Origin: Takashimella koratensis
Lineage: Eukaryota; Basidiomycota; Tremellomycetes; Trichosporonales; Tetragoniomycetaceae
Direction of reading: 5' to 3'
Assembly (NCBI GenBank): GCA_003116875.1
Contig: BCKT01000003.1
Location: 313,143-377,142, forward strand
DNA length: 64,000 nucleotides
Shown one piece after another: positions 1 through 11,324 of this stretch (position 1 is the first letter of the stretch; every line of letters starts with the position of its first letter). The notes beneath the pieces were generated by a model that was not told the origin of the DNA, ran no database searches, and saw only the letters and a program-made list of their open reading frames with translations. Made by a program: the position numbers and the translations under genes.

Positions 1-3000
1 GGGACCCTGGTGAACACGATCGAGTATGAGAAGTGAGACCAAGTGGCAAAAGCGGCAGGTCCGCGATGTGCCCAAGGACATGACGGAGGGAGGGCGGTCT
101 TGTTATCCGCAAGGTTTTTGAGGCGGACAATCAGCGAGGTATTTGTTGAGCGCAGACTGGAGCGCAGTATCATCATATCACCATACCATCAAAGCACATG
201 GGAGGGGGAAGGAGTGTGTAAAAAACCCAATCGCAATGTCGTATACTTTGTCCCAGCCTGGAAAAACAATCTTGCAAGACATTGGACCTCGATACTTGTT
301 TGAAACAGCCATACGGGACTTATGCACTGTTTGTCGCCGATCCTGATTGTCCACGAACAGTTGAAGGCCGACGAACGGGTGTAGAAGTTGACGTTGTCCG
401 ACCGGTTCGGGTACGCCGGACAGATTGAAAATATGGGTAAGGTCAAACGACGGAAGACTATTGCCCGCCTTGATCCTGAGCTGAGGGTACGTTCGTACCC
501 TGTGTGAACCACCCTGTGGCGCGTCTCGCTTCGCTCGGTGATTGCTGTTGAGGGGCGACATGGACGACTGAGGAGTCAGGATGCAGTGAAGGAAAGTCAG
601 GTCAGGATATTGGTGAGTCGGTGGAATGTGAAGGGAACAAGGTAGCCCGCCCTAAGTGGTGCGTGTCCTGTCAGTTGAGACGGAGGGGTTCGGAGGGTTG
701 AGGAGCAAGAGGTCACACGACCAGGTGATCGTGTTGTGTCTCCAGGTCGCCAGCGACGGGTTGGCGGTGCACCAGGGATGCGCAGAAGTGGACAGGTCTG
801 CAGGCGGTAGGTGTGGTAGGGTGTGGACATGAGTGCAAGGTAGTAGTAGATATTCAAGGTGAAGCGAAACCGACTAGCCCCGGGGTACGCCGGGGGTATA
901 TGACAAGTAAGTCACCGCTTGTAGCGCGGATCCGTGAAAGTGGAGGTCCATCGTCAGACTCTCCACACCTCAACCTTTCATGTTCAAACGTGCTGATCTC
1001 TGCTGTCACTCCCGAACAAGTTTGGCGTGGATTTCGCTGAACTCTGTTTTCCGATCCGACAACGTGCCTCGATGGGGGGGTTCCACTTTGCCAAGTTGGG
1101 CCGGGGTTAGTCGGTTACAGTGGGATCTGATTGCCACGCCATTGATGGCGCCTGTTGCGTAAGCTTCAAGATGAACAAAAAGGGGAGGTTGTTTTCCTAC
1201 GTCAGGACAAACGTGCATGGAGCGAACATGGATGGGCGAAAGAGGCGGAGGCGAAGGTGGTGTTGGTGGTGGTGGTGGTGGTGGGCGAAGGGGCGGAAGC
1301 GAACTTGCCAGGAAGATGGGACGAAACATGGGGGAAGAGAGGTGGTGAAGCATGAGAAAAGGAAGGGTTATTTTTGGGCCTGCGTTGGTCGTTTCTCGCT
1401 CTGTCTCTGTCCCTCTGCGACGACTGAGAAAGGGCAGGACGTGGGCGGGGTAAGTGAGGAGATGGTGAGGGTTGAAATGAAGGGTTGAGGGTTGGAGGAG
1501 GGTGGATTCAAATCAAGTCCCGTTGTACGGAGATTTTATAAAGACCGACGACATCGGACCCACCCACGCATGAGAGGAGAGACGCCACCGACTTGCTCGT
1601 CAAAAGTCTACGAGAACGGAGACAGACCGCACCGTCCATGGATGAACAGTGCAATCGGCAAGGCTTCAATCTCCCGTTCAGTTGGTGGGCATAACGTTAC
1701 CTCTTCCCCTAAGTTACCGACCGTCTTTTTTCTAAATATAGCACCCTGCACGTCTCCCCAGCCACGCAGGTGGGGAAAGAAGGAGGATGAGGCAAGGTCC
1801 AAGGTCTGAAAATAGCGACGATCCTCAATGGGAAAGGGGAAAGAAAGCAGAGGGAAGAACCAAGGGATGAACCAACGTGCTTTTGAAACATGTTTGCTAG
1901 ACCGCAGACTCTCGACTCCTCGGCCCCGGCTAGCTGCGCAGGTCTAGGTCTTTTGGACCGTTTGTTTGGCTCCAGGACAAGCGTGATCGTCGCGCTCATT
2001 AACACGTCCAGCACCACCCACCACCCACCAGCACTCACCACTCACCAAGACACCGACGACCGAACCTCGAAACCGACCGCCGACCACGTTCCAGTCCGAA
2101 CACACATGACCAGATCTGTCCCATGGAGCCCGTCGGTCGGTGACATCATGCTCCTTTGGGTTTGTTCTCTCCCGACTTATTTCCCGCGGCCACTGGTATC
2201 GCGACGCGGGTGGGAAGGGGAAGAAGGGGGGGGGAGGTCTGTGTGCATGCTTAACCATAATGTGCAAGTGGACGTGTGACGGGAGGTAGCAAGCGCCAGA
2301 GCTCACCGACGCTAGGTCTGAAAATAAGGGACGAGGGCGCCACACTCTATAAATCAGTTAGCGTAGGCCCAAAAAACACAGGAGCCCCCTTCTCGTTGGT
2401 TGATTGTCGACCAAACGAAGAACGTGCGTTGTCTTCAGCCAATCAGAGGACGGCTACTCATCTCTCCTCCCTTTTTCCACACCCCCGATCAATGTCAAAC
2501 GCTCCGGGCGGTGACGACTGCGGCAACCTGAAAGCGGGGCGGGTCGTGTGCCGCTCTCGTCCAGTGAGTGTCGTCACGTCCACCCTCCCCTCCACCCCAC
2601 ATGGCGAATTACTACGTCGTCGTCGTCGTTCTTCGCTTGCTCCTTTGCTCGCCTAGATGCGCGGGCCGGGACAGATGGGGATGCCATAGCGATAACCCTG
2701 TAGACGTAGGCCTCTAGAGGGATGAGCCGCGCCGAGGAACACGGCCACCTAGCACGTTCTTGGCTCGTCGCGAATGAACAACCGGTATGAGAAATGATCA
2801 ATCCCCTCCTCGAGGGGAAACCAGTTGACAAACGTCACGACGTCACCGATGTGTAGCAGAAACCTTGCGACTGCTTCGGGCCTCTTGCCTCCAACCGCCG
2901 CTCCCTCCGCTTGGTTGTTACCTTGCCTCTCGCGTCTCTGCTGCCGCCCTTGTCGCCGCTCTGCTCGTCAAACAAGGCAGCAGCAGGTTATCTCTTCACG

Positions 3001-3246
3001 CCTTCCGCGGGCGTTTCGACCGGTTCGTCCCACCCATTGACGTTTGATTTATTTTTATCCACTCGACCTTGCTTGGTATTTGTCCCTTGCGAGCCGACCC
3101 CAACGTCTCAAACCCTGGCGTTGATTTTATTTACCCTTGTCCCAAGCCAGCAAGGTCTCTCTCTCTCCACATTCGCAAAGGGTGTAGTAAAAAATTCCCC
3201 CCTCCTCATCCCCGTCCCGACGGACCACCGCGACTCCCCCTTCGCT

Positions 3247-3316
<70 letters not shown>

Positions 3317-3522
3317 TCGCTCCTCATAAATAAAAGATCGACCCCCTCGCCTAGCTCCCTCTCCCCTCTTCTCTTTCTACTCCATCACCAACGGGCGACC
3401 GACCCCATCGACTCATCGACCAACTGATCGTCGCTGAGCTTTGCCCCTTAGCTAGAGAGATAGACCTGTATCTCCCGTAGTTTGTCAGACACCCAACACT
3501 TGCCCACTCCAAAACAGCAGCT
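1..3522. other. Gene-poor left flank
   Basis: I see no coding region with convincing composition, splice structure or recognisable family here. All open frames are short and mutually overlapping. Visible elements are a GGT trinucleotide run near 1257-1283, TATA-like motifs near 1533 and 2346, an inverted-CCAAT-type motif near 2448, and a very long C tract at 3248-3314. The last few hundred bases are presumably promoter and 5' leader of the phosphate transporter. A non-coding RNA gene cannot be excluded. Confidence 0.5.
3248..3314. repeat. Homopolymer of 67 C
   Basis: An uninterrupted run of 67 cytosines lies about 210 bp upstream of the phosphate transporter start codon, followed at once by an AT-rich stretch near 3326-3334 that could serve as a TATA-type element. 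It could form i-motif or G-quadruplex structures on the two strands, or its length could be an assembly artefact. Confidence 0.95.
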
Positions 3523-5971
3523 ATGGCCGCTCCCACTCAGTCCGACTCGTCGGTTGAGGCTACCACCCAGCCCAAGATCTCCCAGCACGGTCCCGTTGGC
3601 ACCGGCCACCCGCTCTTCCAGGACCTCTGCCCGCCAGACTCGTACACCCCCGAGGGTGTCTACTGGGTGAGTTTGTGTTGCTGCGTCCTTGGGCTGGTTT
3701 CATGCTTGTCGCTTGTGGAAGGGTGGAGCCCAAAGTGGATTCTGCAGAGGTAGTCATGTCGCGCGTTGGGCAGAGTCGCAGGCAACGGCCATAGTCGGCC
3801 ACTTTCCACACTCCTCGGTGATCTCTCTGATGGTGGCTCGGCTTGATCCGGTGCTGTACGCCTCCTTTGGGATGCCAACTCTCTTCCGCCTCACCAGAGC
3901 CATCCTCCACCAAGACTTTAATCGCATGCGCTGACTCTCCCAGGCCGACCTCCCCTTTGGCGAGCGCCAGCGATGGGTCAACGCTCAGTCCGATGCCGAG
4001 GCACGCCGTGAGCTCGCTCACATCGGCGCCATGATCAAGAAGGACCCGCTCTCCCCAATCTCCTCGTACTTTGGCCGATACGTTATTGGTGGTTTCGGTC
4101 TCTTCACCGAGGGTTACACGTGAGTTCCGCGTTGCGTTCGAGCAGAGGGGAGCGATGCAGGAGCCGGGTAGCGAGGAGGAGAAAAAAAAATTACCGCTTG
4201 TGAAAATTCCCGTGCCTGCGGAGGTAAACGGAAGTGTCGGTAGTTGGCAGTCGGGCTCATCGTGGCAGGACTCGAACTAACCTCGTCCAGCATCTTCTCC
4301 ATCGGTAACTTGTCCACTCTCTACTCCAACGTCTGGCCGACCTGTTGGTCGACCTACAAGACATGCGACGCGAACTGGGTCGCCGCTGTCTCTTACCTCC
4401 AGATCATCGGTATCATCTGTGGCCAGATCGGGGTTGGTATCGAGGGTGACTGGATCGGTCGTCGTTTCGGTCTCGTCCAGGATGCTCTCGTCATGACTCT
4501 TGGTCTCATCATGCTCACCGCCTCGTGGGGGACCACCCTCAACGGTTGGGTCATCTGCTACGCCTGGTCGCAGTTCGTCTACACTCTCGGTGTCGGTGGC
4601 GAGTACCCGATGACCTCTACCACCGCGCTCGAGTCCAAGGCTGTTGCTGGCACCTCGCAGACCGACGACAAGCTCCACCGTGGCCGAAACGTCGTCCTTA
4701 CTTTCCTCATGCAGGGTTGGGGTCAATTCATCAACCAGGCCGTCCTCATCCTCCTCTTGCTCATCTTCAACGGCGGAGGCTCGTCGACTCCTTACTCTGA
4801 GCTCACCGCTCAGTGGACTTTCCGTGTCTCTTTCGCCCTCATGATCCCATTCACCATGTGGATCGCCTACTACCGTTACTACAAGACCGTCTACTCTTCG
4901 ACCGCCCTCCAGCGATCCAAGAAGAACGCACACGTCAACCAGTCCGGCTACGATTTGCAGTCCCTCCACCTTGTCGCTACCCACTTTGGTGGCCGTCTCG
5001 TCGGTACCTGCATGGGCTGGTGCACCGCCGACTTCCTCTTCTACGGGTCCAAGCTCTTCGCTTCGTCCTTTATCAAGATCATCACCGGTGGTTCCGCTAC
5101 TGTCATGCAGACTTGGCTCTGGAACTTGCTCAACGTCGGTGTCGAGCTTGTCGGTTACTACCTTGCTGCTATGCTTGTCGACCACAAATTCTACGGCCGT
5201 AAGCGTATGCAGACGATCGGTTTCCTCGCCAACGGTATCCTCTTCCTCCTCCCTGCTAGTAAGTATTCCCACACCTCTTGTAACCCTCGCTAACCTGGTT
5301 AGTCTGGTACAACGAGCTCCAGTCCACTGCCCACATCTCCGGTTTCATGACCATCTTCTTCCTCTCCTCCTTCTTCCAGCAGTTTGGCCCCAACTGCACT
5401 ACCTTCCTCCTCGCTGCCGAGGTCTACCCCATCTCGGTCCGTGCCACCGCCCACGGTCTCTCCGCCGCTTCGGGTAAGCTCGGTGCGCTCATGCCCGCTA
5501 TCATCTACAACTACCGTACCGGTCGTACCCGTTTCTGGATCGTCTGCTGGTTCGGTTTCGCCGGATGGATTGTCACTCAGATCTTCGTCCCGGACACTAC
5601 CGGCCTCGACCTCCGTGAGCAGGACAGGTACTGGGCCTTTGTCCGTGAGGGCCGACCCAAGGACTACCACGGTATTGCCGTCCACCCTCGTCACCTTTCC
5701 CTCTTCGAGCGATTCGTCCTCAAGCGTCATCTCGCTTACGATCCGGAGCTCGACCGCCAGTCGCGTATCAAGGAGCTTCGTGTCATGTGGGAGGCCCGCC
5801 AGCAGATCAAGGAGGACGGTGCCCAAGCCGAGCGCCTCGAAGAGGACGACGAGCTCTCCTCCGAGGCTCACTCGTACTTTGCCGGTGAGTCGGGTCATTC
5901 TCAGGTCTGAACTTTACTGAGGATTTGTAGACGAGAAGAACGGCCGCACCGCCCCTGCTGCCGGCTACTAA
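3523..5971 (+). CDS. MFS inorganic phosphate transporter (PHS family)
   Basis: Proton-coupled plasma-membrane phosphate transporter of the fungal PHS branch of the major facilitator superfamily. Exons 3523-3666, 3944-4119, 4291-5258, 5303-5884 and 5931-5971 join in frame to 636 residues. Visible features are about twelve hydrophobic segments, the loop motif GDWIGRRFG after TM2-3, the family motif GVGGEYPMTS, and a second sugar-porter-like motif AAEVYPISVRATAHG in the C-terminal half. The N-terminal 90 residues are hydrophilic and the tail is acidic. The start is the first ATG after a CT-rich leader. Length fits Pho84-type carriers, usually about 550-620 residues. It stands alone, with over 3 kb of non-coding DNA upstream. 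Exact substrate (phosphate versus glycerophosphodiesters) is inferred from family resemblance only. Confidence 0.88.
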
Positions 5972-6387
5972 ACGAGTCAATCGTCACAGCCTCCCAAAAC
6001 GGAATTCACACCTCTCTGATCCGGTCTCCAATCTTCACCCTCATCACTGTCGCTACCACCCGCAACCGCAGTCGATCATTCCAACTCTGTTCCTATTCGC
6101 TCTTCTCTTTAAATAAATTAATTAGACCCGCCTCTCGTGTTCGATATCGAACGACAAGTTAATAATGTCGACTCTTTCTTCAAGAGAACGACTCCCCTCC
6201 CCTTTTTCTAGAAATGGAATGTATGAAGAAGTGAGATGTCGCCCAGGGGGGTTGAGCTGCACTGAAAGCGTTGATATGAAGTGGGAAAGAAGAAAACTGA
6301 TGCTCGCGGATTATGTCGAGACTGTCTAAAATCTGATCTAAGCAATGCATGGCATGGGCGCGTCTTTAGCAAGAGCAGGTGATTTCA
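5972..6387. other. Convergent 3' region
   Basis: Gap between the 3' ends of the phosphate transporter and the PanE-like gene. AT-rich poly(A)-signal-like sequence (AAATAAATTAATTA near 6111-6124) follows the transporter stop. I see no gene in it. Confidence 0.5.
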
Positions 6388-7700
6388 CTAATACTTTGTG
6401 GCCTCTTCCAAGTGAGCGTTACGCCAGTCGAGCGCCTTGATAATAGTGTACAGCCTGAGACCATCAGCATCGTTCACTTCATCAACACTTTGACTCACGT
6501 CGTCAAGATGGGCACTGGGACACCTAGCCTTTGACCCTCCCTCATAGGGGTGCCCAAGATCACCTCGACCTCTGTCGGCCTGCCCGCTTCGCAATCAAAC
6601 ATCATCGAACTGGGCAACCCGGGTCCACCGACATCAGTACACTGCTTCATGAGCTTGTCAACGGTCCCCTCGGGGATAACGAGGCCCTTGGCGCGCGCAA
6701 CGGCGGAGACTTCTTCCATGATTTGACGAGACAGAGGGAGCGCAGGCTCAGAGGAACCGAAGATGTGGTTGGTCCGGATCCGGGTAACGCAGGTGAGCGC
6801 GTTCCTAAGTGGGTATGTAGGTCAGCTGAGATCTGAGAGAGAGAATAATCGAATAAACATACCAGGTGCAGTTCCTGTAACAAGTCAGCGACGTTTCCTT
6901 AACAAAGTGCAACACACTCACCAGATAACTTTGACCCAACGCTCGGTTTGAATCTCTTTGGTGACAGTGCAATCCCCCCCACCCTTCCCAAGAGTCGCAA
7001 CGAGCCTCTCAAGCCTCTCCTCATCAACCTTCTTCCCCTCCTCCCCTGCGTCTTTCCGATAATCGACCCCGATCGTGAGCCCTTCGCGGTTAAACTGTTC
7101 CACGCCGGCGACTCCCTCTGACGTCGGGGGCAGGACACGACCGCCAGTCCAGACGACGGCGGAGATGATGGTCGTCAAAGGGAAAGAGGCGTGAAGAGGG
7201 TCTTCGGCGCCCACACCGTTTTGAAGGAGAACGATGGAGGTGGAAGGGGAGATCACGAGGCGGAGGTGGTCTGAGAGCGAAGGGACGGCGTCGAGTAGCG
7301 CCTTGTTGGCACATAAAACTGCACAAGGTTAGGAGGTGTTCATGTTGAAAAGGTGCCTAGACTCACTGTAGTCAAACTTTTTTCCACTGGCAGCGGCGTC
7401 GGCGGTGCTCTTGAACACTGGTAGCTATTAGCAGTGCTTAAAAGCGATATCGAATCTCATTCTTCCCCTTTACTCGTAAACACAGTAGACCCACAAGTCC
7501 AACTCACCGCCATCAAAAGTCACATGGTGGTCTCCAAACTTGGACGACTTGAGGTCAAACCCTTTCTCCTTGACAGCGTCATAGTTGGACCTAGCGACGA
7601 CAGAGACCGACGCGCCTGCGAGAGAGAGGATGACGGCGTAGATCCCTCCGATCGAACCGAGGCCGAAGAGGAGCGCGGTGGGTTGGGTGGACTCGGACAT
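6388..7700 (-). CDS. Ketopantoate reductase family protein (PanE/ApbA)
   Basis: NADPH-dependent 2-dehydropantoate 2-reductase-type enzyme, which in pantothenate (CoA) synthesis reduces ketopantoate to pantoate. Exons on the minus strand are 7508-7700, 7367-7417, 6922-7318, 6863-6874, 6499-6804 and 6388-6454, giving 341 residues in a single frame. The N-terminus carries the dinucleotide motif FGLGSIGG. The central NGVG motif (LLQNGVGAED) and the helix KVIWNCTWNALTCV with its family Asn-Ala contact are present. The C-terminal ApbA_C domain has the GRPTEVEVILG segment. The fourth exon is only 12 nt yet encodes part of the conserved NCxxNALT helix, so it is surely real. It is divergent from the flavocytochrome b2 gene with about 600 bp between. 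Fungi often have several paralogues of unknown substrate, so panE function is not certain. Confidence 0.85.
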
Positions 7701-8297
7701 GATGATGGACAGTAAGGGATTAGAATGTGTTGAGGTGTGGATGTAGTGTGACTTTGGATGTTGACAGAAGATGTGTACACAGAGGGGGAGTTGGTGAAGA
7801 CTGAGTTCCGAATGGATAGATCCAAAGTTGGAGCTTGTCTGCCCAGAGTGGGAGACTGGGTGGCAGGGTGCGATAGGTAGCCGCGAATTACCGTTCGGGG
7901 AACTCGGACAACTCCGGCCCGGTCTCGGTTTTCCTCATTTTGTGCCCCAGACCTCCCTCCCACCCGACGATCGAGTAGCCCGGCCGGGCTTGGGGTGCAC
8001 CAGGGGCTCCTTGCGCCCGCTGGCTTGGCTTGGCTCTCGCCTGTTGTGCACCATTGCGAGACTCGCATTGGCCGAGCCGGACAGACCAGGGCAGAGAAAC
8101 TCTGACCGGGTAGGTAAGCCTTGAATTACCATCCCTCGCCGTCATACTCCGCCTAGCTTCGGGTCCAACTCAACTAGGCGTTGTATTTTTCAGATCTCCC
8201 ACTTTGCTTCTGACTTTTGGACAGAATCGACAAACTTGCAAGTAATACCAACACCTACCCAACACTTTACAACAAACTCATCTTGACTGTCACCGTC
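7701..8297. promoter_or_regulatory. Divergent promoter, PanE-like / CYB2-like
   Basis: Shared intergenic region of about 600 bp. It contains a perfect 14-bp palindrome, AGCCCGGCCGGGCT (7977-7990), within a GC-rich stretch, and no open frame of note. The palindrome could be a dimeric regulator site, but this is inference. Confidence 0.4.
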
Positions 8298-11018
8298 ATG
8301 AACAAGCTGTATGGGGAAACATTAGCTGCGGCTCGTCGAGCTGCGAGCTCTGTTGGATCCGCTCGTCGATTGCCGTCTGCTCGAGTTCGGAGCTACACTC
8401 GGTCCTCTATGTCCAAATCTTCCTCACGACCTTTCCTCCTCGGCTCCGCGGTAAGTCTTCCCCTCCTCCCTTCCCTCTCCCGCTCAAGTGCTCTCCAATT
8501 CTCCAGCCATGTGGTGTGAGCGGTACGCGCCCCATCTGACCCGTCCCAGCTCACGCTCTCTATCGGCGCAGGGCTCTACTTCACCTCTGCCCAAGTCCGG
8601 ATGGAAGCACTTGATGACCCCGCGCCGCCAAAGGAGCAAGCAACAGGCCGAGCGCTCATCCCGTTCAGCGAGGTGGAAAAGCACAATACCGCCGACGACT
8701 GCTGGGTCGTCATCGAGGGGAAAGTGTACGATTTGACCCAAGTAAGTATGGACCAGATTATCGATCATCAAGCCAGCATCTAGAGGTTTCTGAGCTTTTG
8801 ATGCTAACAGATGAACCTCTCGGGCTCCTTTTCCTTGCTTGACTCGACTCCTCCTTGACTATGGCAGTTCGCATCTATCCATCCGGGCGGATCAGCCCCT
8901 ATTCACCGCGCTGCCGGCCGCGACGCTACCGCCATATTCAAACCCATCCACCCTCCCGGAACGATTGACGATTTTGGCCTTGACCCGGCTGCCTTCCTCG
9001 GCCTCGTCGATCCGGCAACGTTACCGGAGACAGTGATCAAGACGGAAGAGAACAAAGGGGAGCGGAAGATTGAGTTGGCAGAGATCATCGGACTCCCTGA
9101 CTTTGATGTAAGTGGGACAAGGGCTAAAGGCTGGTGTGTGGTGGCCTAGTTAACGCGGTGTCAGGAAGCGGCAAGGAGGAATCTCACCGCCAAGGCATGG
9201 GCATATATGAGTTCCGGCGCGACAGATCAGTATAGTGAGTGTCCTACCCAGTCTCGCATCCTGTACACCACCTCGTCCATCGTGCCCAAGCTGACCGATG
9301 ATCCCCCCCCCCCCCCCAATTTCTCCCCCTCTGCTATTCACCAGCGCTCGACCTCAACCGCCGCGCATTCAATTGGATCCTCTTCCGTCCCCGTATTCTC
9401 GTTGATGTCGACCAAGTCGATACGCGTACCACCATGATGGGTCAAGACACTTCGCTTCCCGTGAGTTGGCCTTCCGCGCTCACGCCATCTCTACCGTTCA
9501 TCCAGAGGATGATAGAGCTAACGGTGTGGGTAGATCTTCATCTCGCCAGCGGGGATGGCGAAACTTGCTCACCCAGAGGGCGAGGCACTCCTGGCTAAAG
9601 GTGCTGGGCTATGTAACATTATCCAAATGGTCTGTCCTCCCTCCTCTAGTCCGATGAGCCTCCAACACGCTTCGGTTCCACCCGACGCTATGCCCCCCTC
9701 GTGCCTCGCTGACACCGATCAGATCTCGACCAACGCCTCTGCTCCCCTCCCTACGATCATCGGATCCCGCACACGCCCGCACCAGCCGTTCTTCATGCAG
9801 CTCTACGTGGATAGGAACCGGCCCAAGTCGGAGGCGCTGTTGCAGAAAGTCGAAGGGCTGGGGCTCAAGGCGGTGTTTGTCACGGTCGATGCGGCGGCTC
9901 CGGGCAAGCGTGAAGCGGATGAGCGGAGCCGAGCAGAGGTTGAGGTAGTGAGTGCCGTGCTGCTGTCTTCTTTTTCCTAGCCCCTTTCTTGATATCTCAT
10001 CCCTTTATGCGTCCAACAAGAGTCTATCCGTTGTCCATGTTCATTTCGTTGCGATTGCTGAAACAACTCAGGCATCAGGCATCTCCGGCGGCAAGATCTC
10101 ATCCGATACCAAAGGTGGCGGTATCGGTCGTTCTGTTGGCGGGTTCATCGATCCCAAACTCTCCTGGGACGATATTGCATGGTTGAGGAAACATACCAAG
10201 CTCCCGATTGGTCTGAAAGGTGTTCAGACAGTCGAGGATGCAGTCAAAGCGGCGAAAATGGGCGTGGATGCTATTTATCTCTCGAATCATGGGTGAGTGT
10301 CGGTAAAAGGATGGATGGGGTGCAAACGAGTAAGGACGATGGAAGTTGCGTCAAAGGGGTTGATTGGAGACACGGAGATAGAGGACTATGCTGACACTGA
10401 GTAGTGGTCGTGCATTGGATACCGCCGAACCGGCGCTTTACACCCTGCTCGAATTACGCAAGACCAGTCCCGAGGTATTTGATAAATGCGAGGTGAGCCA
10501 GAAATCCTTACCTCTTCCACACCCCTTCTCAACCTCACTTTTGACGACGCAGCTGACATGTCCAGGTGTACATTGACGGCGGCGTGCGGCGGGGGACAGA
10601 TGTCATCAAAGCGTTGTGTCTAGGTGCGAAGGGGGTCGGAATGGGTAGGCCGTTCTTGTATTCTTTGACATATGGAGAGGAAGGCGTGGTTCATGCTATC
10701 GAGGGTGAGTGAGACAGGCAGGCTAGGCTCCAGTCGTCTCCAGTAGTTCGGTCCGTTGGGGTTCACTGCTGATGGGAATCTCGATTCCATTGTGCTCGAC
10801 AGTTATGAGGGACGAAATCGAGACGACCATGAGGTTACTCGGCGTGACTAAACTCAACCAACTCGGCCCACACCTCGTATGTCCCGCTACAGCAGAAAAA
10901 GAATCTCCTTATATGGTCGGTGCTGACTGGGCATTCCTTTATCGGGCAGCTCAATACCAGAGCGCTGGATAGTGTCGTTCTGGAGGGTCTGCACTATGGA
11001 CCAGGCGAGAAACAGTAG
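8298..11018 (+). CDS. CYB2: L-lactate dehydrogenase (cytochrome), flavocytochrome b2
   Basis: Mitochondrial intermembrane-space enzyme oxidising L-lactate to pyruvate and passing electrons to cytochrome c. Twelve exons (8298-8450, 8550-8741, 8868-9107, 9165-9234, 9345-9460, 9534-9629, 9723-9947, 10072-10292, 10405-10492, 10566-10704, 10803-10876, 10950-11018) join to 560 residues. The Arg/Ser-rich presequence is followed by a hydrophobic anchor ([11 protein letters not shown]), the usual bipartite signal. A cytochrome b5 domain has the haem motif HPGG. The FMN domain keeps the family residues: MQLYVD (Tyr), PIGLKGVQ (Lys) and the catalytic LSNHGGRALD (His/Arg). Intron 4 contains a 15-C run. 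One donor (GTCTGT after 9629) is weak. A sister alpha-hydroxyacid oxidase with fused b5 is the only alternative. A D-lactate dehydrogenase lies two genes away. Confidence 0.93.
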
Positions 11019-11324
11019 CTTGGGATGAGACTGCACAAGTCGAGCGCAGGTCAAGGCACATTGAATAGTGATATACGAGTGTTGAAGAGGAATGAGAAAC
11101 GATGCATTGCATGAATCCACTTTGACTGGGATACAAGCGATCTGTGCCGTGCCCAGGATTCCAACCTCGGGCTCCGGAAATTACGCAATGACGCGGCCGA
11201 GGTGTCACAACAATTACCGAGGGTAACCATCTACACCTTCGCACTCTCTTTCAATGTACCACTCCACCTCTAGTCACCATTGCATCGCTCCGACCTTGTT
11301 AAAATCGTCAGACACTCTCAAGTC
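11019..11324. other. Intergenic, CYB2-like to lipase
   Basis: About 300 bp containing the 3' end of the flavocytochrome gene and the promoter of the lipase gene. I see no gene, repeat or clear motif. Confidence 0.4.

Noticed and set aside
178..561. Open frame of 127 codons on the minus strand near the left edge
   Set aside because: Composition is not coding-like, overlapping frames are similarly open, and no family motif or splice context supports it.
3127..3333. Poly-Pro or poly-Gly open frames across the C tract
   Set aside because: They are simply translations of the 67-base homopolymer.
4255..4290. B-box-like GTTCGAGTCC on the minus strand, possible tRNA
   Set aside because: There is no matching A box or cloverleaf; it lies at the end of an intron of the phosphate transporter.
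4277..5272. Long minus-strand open frame of 331 codons opposite the phosphate transporter
   Set aside because: It is the antisense shadow of a GC3-rich gene; the plus strand encodes a clear MFS protein.
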